A stretch of DNA of 64,000 nt from Saprospiraceae bacterium (GTDB lineage: Bacteria; Bacteroidota; Bacteroidia; Chitinophagales; Saprospiraceae): contig JADJNW010000004.1 of NCBI GenBank assembly GCA_016714085.1, positions 62,001 to 126,000 on the forward strand, written 5' to 3'. Positions 26,955-36,218 of the stretch are shown piece by piece. The notes under the pieces were generated by a model that had not been told where the DNA came from, made no database searches, and saw only the letters and a list, made by a program, of their open reading frames with translations. Positions within the stretch are counted from its first letter, which is position 1. Each line of letters opens with the position of its first letter. The position numbers and the translations under genes are program-made.

Positions 26955-27556
26955 ATTCGTCTCAGGATCATATTTTCCCCGTCTTCACAGAGATATTGCA
27001 ACGGTCCGAACGTGAGCGTTTCTTGAATCAACATAGTAAAGTGTTGTGGCTCACGGGTTTATCTGGTTCTGGAAAGACCGCCATTGCCAAAAGGCTGGAG
27101 CGAAAACTATTTGAGCATGGCTTCTTTACACAAGTATTGGATGGTGACAATATCCGCAATGGGATCAATAATAATCTTGGTTTCAGCCTCGAAGATCGGA
27201 TGGAAAATATTCGTCGTATTGCAGAAATTTCTAAATTGTATTTAGATAGTGGTGTGATTGTACTTGCCAGTTTTATTAGTCCGACCGCGGAAATTCGGGC
27301 ATTGGCACAAAAAATTATCGGCGCAGAAGATTTCGTTGAAGTCTATATCAATACCCCTTTGGAAGTCTGTGAAGCCCGTGATATCAAAGGATTATATGAA
27401 AAAGCGCGACGCGGGGAAATCAAGGATTTTTCGGGTATTAGTTCACCTTACGAAGCCCCTCTTCGCCCATCTATTGAGATCAAAACAACCGAAGTAAGTA
27501 TCGGAGAAGCAGTGAATATCATTTTTCAATATTTAGAGCCCTTGATAACTATATAA
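26951..27556 (+). CDS. cysC: Adenylyl-sulfate kinase
   Basis: Intact, 201 residues, start TTG 26951 overlapping the DUF2061 stop. Phosphorylates APS to PAPS. Walker A GLSGSGKT at 36-43, DGDNIRNGINNNLGFS from residue 64, FISPTAEIRALAQ, EVYINTPLEVCEARDIKGLY and GISSPYEAP are the full APS-kinase motif set. No cysD/cysN ATP sulfurylase or recognisable sulfotransferase is in the window, so whether the PAPS serves sulphation of this polysaccharide is open. Confidence 0.92.
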   Translation: MNSSQDHIFPVFTEILQRSERERFLNQHSKVLWLTGLSGSGKTAIAKRLERKLFEHGFFTQVLDGDNIRNGINNNLGFSLEDRMENIRRIAEISKLYLDSGVIVLASFISPTAEIRALAQKIIGAEDFVEVYINTPLEVCEARDIKGLYEKARRGEIKDFSGISSPYEAPLRPSIEIKTTEVSIGEAVNIIFQYLEPLITI

Positions 27557-27632
27557 AAAATTGAATGATTATATTATTCAAAATGAAACATTTACAGCGA
27601 GAATACGTATCATACCTGAACACGATTACTAG

Positions 27633-28687
27633 ATGAAAAAATATTGGTCACCGGCACAGCAGGATTTATTGGCTTTCACCTGGCAAATCGATTGGTCGAG
27701 CGCGGCGATGAAGTAATTGGATTGGATATTATTAACGATTATTATGATACACAACTCAAGTATGATCGTTTGAAATACGCCGGGTTTGCACAAGAAAAAA
27801 TTGATTATAATACGCTGATTTGCAGTGAAAAACACGCGAATTACCGTTTTATAAAACTCGCTTTGGAAGATCGGGAAGCAATAGAAGCATTATTTGCGCG
27901 TGAAAAATTTGATGTAGTTTGCAATCTTGCCGCCCAGGCGGGTGTACGATATAGCTTGGTGAATCCACGCGCTTATATCGATAGTAATATTGTAGGATTT
28001 ATTAATATATTAGAGGCTTGCAGACATAATGATGTGAAACATTTGGCTTATGCCAGCAGCTCGAGTGTATATGGCTTGAATGAAAAAATGCCATTTTCTA
28101 CCTCGGACAATGTCGATCACCCTATTTCGCTATACGCCGCCAGCAAAAAGAGTAACGAATTGATGGCGCATACGTACAGTCATTTGTTTGGATTGCCAAC
28201 TACAGGTTTGCGGTTCTTTACGGTTTATGGCCCCTGGGGTCGGCCGGACATGGCCTTGTTCTTGTTCACTAAAGCCATTTTAGCAAACGAGCCGATCAAA
28301 GTATTCAACCATGGCAATATGGTGCGCGATTTTACTTATGTAGATGATATTGTGGAAGGTGTGATACGCGTTTTAGACAATCCTCCCAGCGGAAATGCGG
28401 ACTGGACGGGAGCGCATCCTGATCCTTCTACCTCGAAAGCGCCTTATAAAGTATATAATATTGGTAATCAAAATCCTGTAAAGCTCTTAGATTTTATTGA
28501 AGCGATTGAACAAACACTCGGCAAAACCGCTGAAAAAGAACTATTGCCTATGCAATTAGGCGATGTAGCTGCTACCTCCGCAGATGTAACGGATTTGGTA
28601 GAAAATTTGGGCTATAAGCCTGCGACGAATGTAACATTTGGGATTGAAAGGTTTATTGAGTGGTATCGGGGGTATTATGGGGTGTAA
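27633..28687 (+). CDS. UDP-glucuronate 4-epimerase-like SDR enzyme
   Basis: The ATG at 27633 is followed by six A residues; one more would give MKKILVTGTAGFIGFHLANR in frame, so a single-base loss in this run is likely. The body is open to 28687 (about 350 residues). NAD motif GTAGFIG, then VCNLAAQAGVRYSLVNP, catalytic Y-x3-K in SLYAASKKS, TGLRFFTVYGPWGRPDMALF and KVFNHGNMVRDFTYVDDIVE. These long-form features are those of UDP-GlcA 4-epimerases (giving UDP-GalA); other epimerase specificities cannot be excluded. It ends at the left arm of four-helix unit 2. Confidence 0.85.
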
Positions 28688-29262
28688 AGGCATATAGGCA
28701 TAGGCTTAAAGGCGAATAGGCTCAGGGTATAAGAAAGTTCTATAAAAGCGTAAAGGCTTATAGGCGTGAAGGTTTTAGGGTAGAATTGAAATGGGAGCTT
28801 TAGAAAATTATTGGTGTGGCAGAAGGCTAAAGAGATGGCAGTTGAGATGTACAGATTAGCCGATACGCAGCTTTTCAAAGGATTTTTTAAAAGATCAATT
28901 AACGAATGCTGCCATATTGCCTTGCTAATATTGCAGAAGGAGATGAATTAAACACAGATAAACAGAGTAGACACTTTTATATAGCAAAGGGATCAACTGC
29001 GGAATTAATAACTTTACTAATCATTGCATCAGAAATAGGGTATATAACGAATGAGATAGCAGATACATATGTTCAAGAATGTGAGTACATTTCCAGGATG
29101 CTGAACAAACTTATAAAAGCAAGGTCAACTGTATAATTTGTTATTTGGTTCAAAATTTTCTCAATATATCTAATTAAACCTAAAAACCTTACAACACCTA
29201 ATGCCTATAAATCTTTAAACCCTTAAACCTATATGCCTTTACGCCTATATGCCTTTAAGCCA
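28686..29262. repeat. Simple-repeat arms around four-helix-bundle unit 2
   Basis: Left arm (28686-28785) is made of AGGCATATAGG, AAGGCGAATAGG and AAAGGCTTATAGGCG-type words; right arm (29178-29262) is their complement type: AATGCCTATAAA, CCTATATGCCTTTACGCC and TATATGCCTTTAAGCC. The arms are imperfect inverted repeats of about 80-100 bp around the frameshifted gene at 28791-29136. Confidence 0.75.
28791..29136 (+). CDS. Four-helix-bundle (S23/IVS-type) protein 2, frameshifted
   Basis: Reconstructed as LLVWQKAKEMAVEMYRLADT, then PANIAEGDELNTDKQSRHFY, IAKGSTAELITLLIIASEIG and ECEYISRMLNKLIKARSTV. Blocks V-W-Q-K-A, NIAEG and S-T-A-E-L are diagnostic for the family. About 115 residues. Frame changes near 28810, 28880 and 28905 in short runs. 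It stands between the epimerase and cpsB genes in the same direction and is bracketed by simple-repeat arms. Confidence 0.8.
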
Positions 29263-29284
29263 AGATAAGCCGAAAAAAATTACC

Positions 29285-30061
29285 ATGTTCTCCCTATTCA
29301 AAAAACACACACAAAAACTCGTCAGCGATTTCGCGCATATTCAGGTGGACATTCACTCGCACCTTATTCCCGGTATTGACGATGGCGCGGATAGCATAGA
29401 AACCTCTTTGGAACTGATTCGCCATCTCCAGGCATTGGGCTACAAACATTTGATTACAACACCACACGTGATGTCCGATTTGTATCCCAATACCAAACAA
29501 GACATTCTGACCGGTTTGGAAAAACTGCAAAAAGCAGTAAAAGCAGCGGGTATAGACGTAGAAATGGGCGCTGCTGCTGAGTATTATATGGACGAGCATT
29601 TTGAAGCGATTATTAATAGCGACGAGATTTTGGCTTTGCCGGGCAATCGGGTGTTGGTGGAAATGTCCTTCGTGACCGCGCCACCCAATTTATACCACAA
29701 TATATTCAGACTACAAACCAAAGGCTACAAGCCAATTTTGGCGCATCCCGAGCGGTATCTTTTTTTGAAAAATGATTTTAAACAATATAGCCGATTAAAA
29801 GAATACGGCTGCGCATTTCAGTTAAATGTACTTTCCTTGATTGGGCATTATGGAAAGCCAGTGCAGGAAGTCGCTTATAAGTTGTTGAAAAACAATATGA
29901 TTGATTATCTTGGCACCGATTTGCATCACAGTCGCCACGCTGAATTAATGAAGGCGGTATTGGAAGATAAAAAAGCTTTAGAAATATTATCAAGCTATGA
30001 ATTTGGTAATAACACCTTCCTGGAAGCCGCCTTTCCTCAGGAATCGGTAATAAAATTATAG
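29285..30061 (+). CDS. cpsB: CpsB/YwqE-type tyrosine-protein phosphatase
   Basis: ATG 29285 is preferred; an ATG at 29249 lies inside the repeat arm. 258 residues, PHP-fold manganese phosphatase. DIHSHLIPGIDDG at 22-34 carries the metal-binding D22, H24, H26 and acidic loop; TTPHVMSDLYPN, HPERY and YLGTDLHHSRH give the other metal ligands. It removes phosphate from the Tyr-rich tail of the Wzc-like kinase encoded two genes downstream, thereby setting polymer export and length. Intact. Confidence 0.9.
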   Translation: MFSLFKKHTQKLVSDFAHIQVDIHSHLIPGIDDGADSIETSLELIRHLQALGYKHLITTPHVMSDLYPNTKQDILTGLEKLQKAVKAAGIDVEMGAAAEYYMDEHFEAIINSDEILALPGNRVLVEMSFVTAPPNLYHNIFRLQTKGYKPILAHPERYLFLKNDFKQYSRLKEYGCAFQLNVLSLIGHYGKPVQEVAYKLLKNNMIDYLGTDLHHSRHAELMKAVLEDKKALEILSSYEFGNNTFLEAAFPQESVIKL

Positions 30062-30198
30062 ATTTTCATATATTTAAGTGACTATTCTATAATAATTATA
30101 GCTTTAATTTGGAACAAGCTATTGATTTTTAATTTCTTACAAAATGGTCAATTATCAATTGCTTATATAAAACATCCCCGGTTTTATAATCATAATAA

Positions 30199-31004
30199 AT
30201 GCGAAACGAAAAAAAAGCTCCCCTCGCCCGCATTGCGGTAATAATACTCTTGTTAGGATTAACCGCTTGCGTAAGCCATCAGGAATTAGTCAATTTTAAT
30301 GAAGGTGCTGCCTTCCCGCCTTCCGGAATTGATTACCAATATACCCGAATTGCGCATCCAAAAGAAAGATATTTTGGCGATTTCGGTACAAACTACATTG
30401 GGATTGAACCCTGAAGATGTAGCGCCTTTCAACCTGCAAGGAGGTAATATTCCCGGGAATAGCCTGAATTATCAGGTAGATGGCAACGGCAATATAGAAT
30501 TTCCGATGGTGGGGCAGGTGCATTTGGAGGGGTTGACCTTATACGAAGCGAAAGATACCCTCACGCAATTGTTGACCAGAGATTTTAAAGCCCCTGTTGT
30601 CAATATCCGCTTTACCAGTTTAAATTTACGATATTGGGCGAAGTATCAGCCGGGTACTTATACTTTACCCGATGATCGGGTATCTATATTGGATGCCTAG
30701 GCTTGGCCGGGGATATGACTTCTTATGCGGATCGTTATAATATCATGATCGTGCGCGAGCAAAACGGGCAGCGCGAATACGGCAATATCAATATCCACGA
30801 CCGACAATTATTTCAATCACCCTATTTTTATTTGCGACCCAACGATTTTATTTACGTACACCCTTGAAAGAAAAAGTAGGCACTGTAAGTGATCAATTCA
30901 CCAAAGTATTACCCTGGATTGGACTCGGTACCACCTTGCTCAACCTGATTATCATTCTTGACGCGCACCTGATAGCAATTCCCTCTTTTATTGACTCTAA
31001 ATAA
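30199..31004 (+). CDS. wza: Wza-type outer-membrane polysaccharide export lipoprotein, frameshifted
   Basis: N-terminus RIAVIILLLGLTAC is a lipoprotein signal with lipobox LTAC (ATG 30199). After frame changes near 30300 and 30690 the protein reads ELRIQKKDILAISVQTTLGL, LNYQVDGNGNIEFPMVGQVH (poly_export domain), TLTQLLTRDFKAPVVNIRFT (SLBB-type), GLAGDMTSYADRYNIMIVRE and FYLRPNDFIYVHPLKEK, then a C-terminal hydrophobic helix LPWIGLGTTLLNLIIIL, usual in Bacteroidota Wza homologues. About 268 residues. Forms the export channel with the Wzc-like protein that follows three bases later. Confidence 0.88.
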
Positions 31005-31007
31005 GAA

Positions 31008-33392
31008 ATGCTTTGAATCAAACTGGCGTATATAGCACCCCCGATCCATTCCTCGCTGACGAGAAGCCGATAGACCTGCGCTTGATTATTTATAAATACC
31101 TGCTTCGCTATTGGTATTTGTATGCTCTGGGCTTGATCATTGCTTTGTCGATTGCCTTTGTTCGGCTGCGTTATGCCACCAAACAATATATGGTAAGAGG
31201 TACGATATTAATCAAAAACCCGGAAGGGGAAGCACCGAAAGTATTTCGCAGGAAGCTATATTGAGGAATTAGGCATTGCTCCCATTAATAAAAATGTAGA
31301 AAACGAAATCCAGATTTTAAAATCCCGTACCCTTATGACGGATGTGGTGCAGCGTTTGAAAACCTATATCATTTATGAAATGGAGGGGCGCATTGTGAAT
31401 GGAGAGCAGTATTTGGATAGTCCTATTTTATTGGACACCTTTTCTTTGAATCCTGATCCATCGCTACAACGATTTAATATTGAAACAAGGCATATCGACG
31501 GGCAACGCTTTGCTATCGTAAAAGGGAAGAAATCGTACAGGAAATAGCCTACAGGATACTTTTTTGCGCAATGAGCGGGGAATGTTTGTATTCAAACGCA
31601 ATCCACTGTCGGGTTGGGGCAATAACAAAATGATTCTCAAATTCCGTAACCCGGAGGATGTGGCTCAGAGTTATGCGAATAAATTGGGTGTACGTGTAGT
31701 AGGAGAATGGTCGAGCGTATTAGAATTAAGCTTGAAAGATCCGGTATCGCAAAAAGCAGCGGATATTATCAACGAATTGATTGAGTTGTATAACGAAGCG
31801 GCAATCAAAGACAAAAACAGCTCCGCCGAAAATACCTACGAATTTATTAACGAGCGACTTCGATTGATAACTTCTGAATTATCAGAAGCGGAGGGTGATG
31901 TAGAACAATTCAAAACCAGGAATATCATTCCTTCCGAGATAACTGCTAATGTTGAAAATTATTTGACAGACTTTAATACAGAATGATAATGAATTATCAA
32001 AATTGCAGTTGCAGCAAAGTGCTTTATCGAATCTTGAAAACAATTTAACTTCTGATCTCAATATTTCCGAGCTTCTGCCCTTAAACGCTATAATTGAAAG
32101 CACTGATTTAAGCGATCAAATCAACCAATACAATACACTGGTTCAAGAGCGAAAAAAACAATTAACAACCAAACAAGAAAGCCATCCCCTTATTATCCAA
32201 ATCAATGATAAAATCGCTACATCGAAAGCGATTATTCTTTCTATACTACGCAATGCCAAAGCCAACCTGGATCGGAGTATTCGGGTATTGGAAAATAAGA
32301 ATAAAGAATTGCAATCAAAATTGCGCAATATTCCTAGTATTGAGCGCGACCTGATCGAAATTACCCGCCAGAAAAATATCAAGGAAAATCTATATCTTTT
32401 CTTATTGCAAAAGCGTGAGGAGACGGCTATATCGATGGCGGTGACGGTATCCAACGCGCGGGTGATCGACGCGGCAAAAGCTAATAGTCGACCGTGGAAC
32501 CGAAACCCAATTTGTATTATGCTATTGCTTTCTTCTTGGGATTAGGTCTGCCATTGGGATTTATAGTAGGCCGCGATTTGCTCAACGATACGATTCAAAC
32601 CACCGACGATATCAAGAACAATACCAAAGTACCTTTGCTGGGAAATGTAGGTTTTAGCAAAACAGATAGCAATATTGTGGTTAACCCCAATAGCCGTTCG
32701 GCAGTAGCGGAAATGTTCAGGATGCTTCGCACCAACCTTCAATTTATGATCGCGGGGCAATCGCCGCAGGTGATCTGGTGACTTCGGGCGCCAGCGGTGA
32801 GGGCAAAACCTTTGTCACCATCAATCTGGCCATGAGCGTTGCGATTTCGGGTAAAAAAACAGTGATCGTCAGTCTGGATTTGCGCAAACCCAAAGTGGGC
32901 AGATACCTCGAGCAGGAAGAAACCAGAGCAGGTATGACCACTTACCTGATCGGCGAAACCAATATAGAGAATATCGTTCAGCCCTCGGGCAGCACTCCAA
33001 TTTGTATTTTATCCCCAGCGGGCGATCCCGCCCAATCCGGCGGAATTGCTCATGCAAGACCGCACAAAGAACTATTTGATTATCTGCGCGCGCATTTTGA
33101 TTTTATTTTGATCGATACCCCGCCTGTGGGTTTGGTCTCGGATGCTTTGCTTTTGAATGAATATCTGAATGGCGCTTTATTTATTGTGCGATTTGGACAA
33201 ACCAAAAGAAACGTACTCCAGTTTGTAGAGGATTTGCAGCGGGAAAAGAAACTGAGTAAACTCGCTTTGGTATTCAATGGCGTCAAATCCAGAGGTAAGT
33301 ACGGCTACGGCTATGGTTACGGGTATGGCTACGGGTATGGCTACGGCTATTATGTGGAAGACGATAAAAAAGGGAAAAGAAACGCCGTATAA
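31008..33392 (+). CDS. wzc: Wzc-type co-polymerase and BY-kinase, frameshifted
   Basis: N-terminal Wzz part with helix YLYALGLIIALSIAFVRLRY, periplasmic coiled coil (AAIKDKNSSAENTYEFINER, LSEAEGDVEQFKTRNIIPSE), GNVF/second helix around 32520 (YYAIAFFLGLGLPLGFIVG), then the cytoplasmic BY-kinase: Walker A SGASGEGKTF, Walker A' VIVSLDLRKPK, FILIDTPPVGLVSD and a Tyr-rich tail of YG repeats. About 790 residues. Frame changes near 31012, 31250, 31530, 31980, 32490 and 32775. Autophosphorylates on the tail and cycles with CpsB to control polymerisation and export. Confidence 0.9.
33300..33353 (+). repeat. (Tyr-Gly)8 coding repeat at the Wzc tail
   Basis: Eighteen codons, eight TAY-GGN pairs followed by two Tyr codons, within the wzc reading frame. 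Tyr codons alternate TAC and TAT, so the DNA has an approximate 12-bp period that could expand or contract without loss of frame. Confidence 0.9.
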
Positions 33393-33570
33393 AAAAGAGG
33401 AAACTTAATAAGTGAGTAGTTGGATAGTTTTTCCCGAAGATACAAAGGACTCCTACGGAGGATGGCTATGTCATAGTCAATAGCCTAAAATCTTATCTAT
33501 TTGAAAATCAAATAACTATTCTGTGTTTGCACAAGTTTATTATGCCCACTCACTTATCTATATAGCCAAA

Positions 33571-33765
33571 CATGAGTCGTCCCGAATTTAAAAAATGCCC
33601 CGTTACCGCGTGTCGCCTTAGCTTTAGCGGTGGTGCAGGGGCAAAATATGGGTAGGTATTTGCAATGAACCACGTCTTAGCGTGCCACCGGTACGCGTTA
33701 TAAAGCATACCTACGGCATGCAAATCGAGGCAAATGATCATTGCTACCCATATTTCGTCCCGATT
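33571..33765. repeat. Palindromic element, copy c, next to the IS110 element
   Basis: Starts CATGAGTCGTCCCGAATTT (33571-33589) and ends CTACCCATATTTCGTCCCG (33744-33762). ATATGGGTAGGTATTTGCAAT in the middle is an inverted partner of the right end, and hairpin words ACCACGTCTTAGCGTGCCACC resemble those of copies a and b. The gap 33393-33773 holds this element and no frame. Confidence 0.55.
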
Positions 33766-33773
33766 TCCATGGA

Positions 33774-34774
33774 TTAAACAAGTTCAAAATTGATTTTAGG
33801 GTCAAAAAATTGATTTTTTCGGACTAAAGCAAAACATATCCGAATAATTTTATTTCGAACGGCGTTAATGGCAGCCATTTTGTTTTTACCATTTTGTACC
33901 AAACGTTGATAATATTGCGCCAATACATTTTTACCCTGAATAGCGGACATAGCAGCCAAATGAAGTAAGGTCTTGAGCTGTTTGTTGGCATGATTGGAGA
34001 CCTTGGTTTTGGCTTTTACACTTTTGCCGGAGGTAAACTCAAAAGGAGCGACGCCAGCATGACAAGCAAATTGTTTAGGGTTTGTAAAGCGCGTAAAAGC
34101 ATTGGTTTGAAGGACAATCTCGGTGGCTACTACTGTACCCACGCCAGGTACACTATCCAGTATAGCCACAAGTTCTTTGAGGTGCGGGTCGTTATTTAGC
34201 AAGGTGTTGATTTGAGTTTCTACAGCTTGAATTTGAGTATTTAAGGCATCAATACCAGGTTGAGTCAGGCGCTGCAACTGTTCAAAATCGGATGGGGCGC
34301 TGTAGTTTTGTTGTTCTTTTAAAGGTATCCAGAGTAAGTTACGACTTTTCAAAAGGCGGTCACGCAGGCTATAGAGTTGGGCTAATTGTTGTTGGATGGA
34401 ATTGGGTGGTTCCCAGAGTCGAGCTTGGTCATGGTGGCGGCGGGCATACTCGGCAATGCGTTTGGCATCTGTTTTATCGTTTTTGCCCCGCTGAATACCA
34501 CCGAGCGTTTAATTTGCTTGCCACTTTCTAACCATAAGGCATAGCCCTGTTGCTGTAAACGAGTCAAAGGATAGCTATACATGCCTGTATGTTCTGCACA
34601 AAACAAGGCGGTATTTAGTGCAATGGCTTGGTTTTGCATGCTTTCTAAAGCTTGTTGAATCCCTTGACTATTATTGGTGCTTTGCAAGGTGTGACAGACA
34701 TGCCCTTGCTCCGTGAGAATGACCCAATCCAGGGTTTCTTTGGACACATCTACACCGATGAAAAATGCATACAT
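33774..34774 (-). mobile_element. IS110-family transposase, one frameshift
   Basis: The N-terminal DEDD domain reads from ATG 34772-34774: MYAFFIGVDVSKETLDWVIL (first catalytic Asp D8 in GVDVSKE), ALNTALFCAEHTGMYSYPLT. After a frame change near 34385 the C-terminal Transposase_20 domain follows: LVAILDSVPGVGTVVATEIV, AFTRFTNPKQFACHAGVAPF, GKSVKAKTKVSNHANKQLKT and YQRLVQNGKNKMAAINAVRN. About 330 residues, normal. It lies against the direction of the polysaccharide operon, between wzc and wzm. The element has no classical terminal repeats of its own, as expected for IS110. Confidence 0.9.
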
Positions 34775-34794
34775 CGTTTTCGTATTAAGAGGTT

Positions 34795-35000
34795 AAATAA
34801 AAACGCTTAAAATTTGTTCCGTACCATGATAATAGGCTCTAAAGTCCTAAATTTCCATTTGAACTGGCTATTTTAAGCTCTGGGTTGTTCCTATATCGGG
34901 ACTTAGGCTCATTGTCCTCTGTAGGGACTAGATACAACCCATCACCTTTAAACGTTTTGAATACAAACCTAATGGTAGGGACTAGCACAGCAAAAATTCG
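34795..35000 (-). ncRNA. Candidate bridge RNA region of the IS110 element
   Basis: The roughly 200 bp upstream of the transposase start are non-coding and hold repeated words: TAGTCCCTACC and TAGTCCCTAC (minus strand), with TAAGTCCC between TTGTCC-like partners. IS110 elements carry a structured RNA in the non-coding end upstream of the transposase, with loops that pair to target and donor DNA. The position and repeated half-sites fit, but no fold was computed. Confidence 0.45.
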
Positions 35001-35032
35001 GGATGATTCATGTTTTAATCAATTATCAACAT

Positions 35033-35066
35033 AAAAAATGCCCTCTTTCGATCAAAAAAGAGGGCA
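35033..35066 (-). terminator. Rho-independent terminator of the 35.1-35.6 kb gene
   Basis: On the minus strand TGCCCTCTTT pairs with AAAGAGGGCA (35039-35048 and 35057-35066, 10 bp, no mismatch) and is followed by TTTTTT (35033-35038). It is 72 bp after the stop of the small minus-strand gene. Confidence 0.85.
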
Positions 35067-35137
35067 CGAAATCCTTTTTACTGGCACAAAGTGGTTTTGT
35101 TTTGAATCAATCGATCATCCAAAACCATTGTCCTGTG

Positions 35138-35581
35138 CTAAGCTGCCGAAGAAAGATCGATATCCTCGGAAAGTGGTTCTTCCGAATTGGTAAAACCTTC
35201 TTCTGCATTGCCTTGCGGGCCTTGACCTTCAAAGCGTACTTTCAGTTTGGCATGGGCGGTATCCATACCCGGCATACCAGCTTCAGCGGCGATACGAGTG
35301 AGTTTGTACAGCACCAAACTGGTCTGATAGGCTTCCGAACCTGCCAGCATTTGGGTGTCACGCACGCGCTCGTACAGCTGTTCTAACGGGAATAGCAGTT
35401 CGCTCAATTGCTGAAACAAGGTAAAATCTTGCTCTAATTCATGTACAGTCAGGTAATACGGCAGTACTTCGGGGTTTTCCCGCGCTACTTCGATGGCATC
35501 GCCCACGAAAAGCTTGTTGGAGCGGTTGATCTTGGCGAGTTTCTTTCGCTCTTCCAGGGTTAAACCCAAAAGGAACGGCAT
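35138..35581 (-). CDS. Conserved hypothetical soluble protein
   Basis: 147 residues, intact, largely helical: MPFLLGLTLEERKKLAKINR, NKLFVGDAIEVARENPEVLP, LTVHELEQDFTLFQQLSELL, ERVRDTQMLAGSEAYQTSLV and MDTAHAKLKVRFEGQGPQ, then an acidic tail. I have seen similar proteins in Bacteroidota (KLFV..I....P..LP.Y......D..L..QL....E.L......T....GSE) but know of no function. In-frame residues TNEQHW stand upstream of the ATG, so the start may lie further up behind an indel. It has its own terminator and lies opposite to the surrounding operon. Confidence 0.75.
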   Translation of the reverse strand: MPFLLGLTLEERKKLAKINRSNKLFVGDAIEVARENPEVLPYYLTVHELEQDFTLFQQLSELLFPLEQLYERVRDTQMLAGSEAYQTSLVLYKLTRIAAEAGMPGMDTAHAKLKVRFEGQGPQGNAEEGFTNSEEPLSEDIDLSSAA

Positions 35582-35743
35582 CCGCCAATGTTGCTCATTG
35601 GTGTGTAAATTTTAAAATTAAAAAATATTTTATTATCGATTTTTTGACGAACATCCTTTGGTAAAGTCACATTCCTGCCATTTATTTTTTTAAAATTTTC
35701 TCAAAAGCCCAATAAAATCAAATGAGTGATGGATCACGGATTT

Positions 35744-35870
35744 GTCCCGGCGGGACAATATATTGGTAGAATCGTATATATCGTTTATTATGTGCGCCAT
35801 TGGTACGCTTTATGTATGCACCTTAAGCTTGGTAGTTCCACCGATTTTCAATATAAAAATGGGTTGGGAC
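35744..35870. repeat. Palindromic element, copy d (shorter)
   Basis: Begins GTCCCGGCGGGACAATATAT (35744-35763) then TTGGTAG, as in copies a and b, and ends near GGGTTGGGAC (35861-35870). The inner hairpin is replaced by another sequence (CGCCATTGGTACGC). It is part of the 637-bp gap 35582-36218 together with the 66-bp array. Confidence 0.55.
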
Positions 35871-35914
35871 AGCATACATAGGTTCTATGAAATCAAGTAG
35901 GGTCAATTATCTTT

Positions 35915-36215
35915 CAGACATAATTAGGGGGATCTCCAAACATAGTTGAACTATCCCTTGCACCCTCCTGCATTCTATTTCAGATATAGTTGGGGGTACT
36001 TTGAAACATAATTGAATTATGTTTTGCGCCTCCCCCTCATTCTATTTCAGACATAGTTGGGGGTATCCCAAAACATAGTTGAACTATTCTTTACGCCCCT
36101 TCCAACTATGTTTCCAGATATAATAAGGGGTACTTTAAAATATAATAGAACTATCCGCCGCACCTCCCCTAACTATCTTTCGGATAGAATTGAATTATAC
36201 TTGAAGGGAGGGTAA
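35915..36215. repeat. Tandem array of 66/67-bp hairpin units before wzm
   Basis: Four and a half units start at 35915, 35981, 36048 and 36114 (66, 67, 66 and 67 bp). Each begins CAGAYATARTTGGGGGTAYY and ends CCTYCNACTATNTTT, which pair as an outer stem, with an inner CATAGTTGAACTAT-type hairpin. No coding frame. The last partial unit ends just before the ATG of wzm at 36219. Confidence 0.85.
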
Positions 36216-36218
36216 ACT

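Noticed and set aside
31008..33392. Series of small separate genes in place of one kinase
   Set aside because: The pieces follow each other in order as consecutive domains of one Wzc protein, separated only by single-base frame changes.
33571..35012. Composite transposon with its own terminal repeats
   Set aside because: Only one transposase of the IS110 type, which does not use such terminal repeats; the 19-bp repeat is better explained by the palindromic element family.
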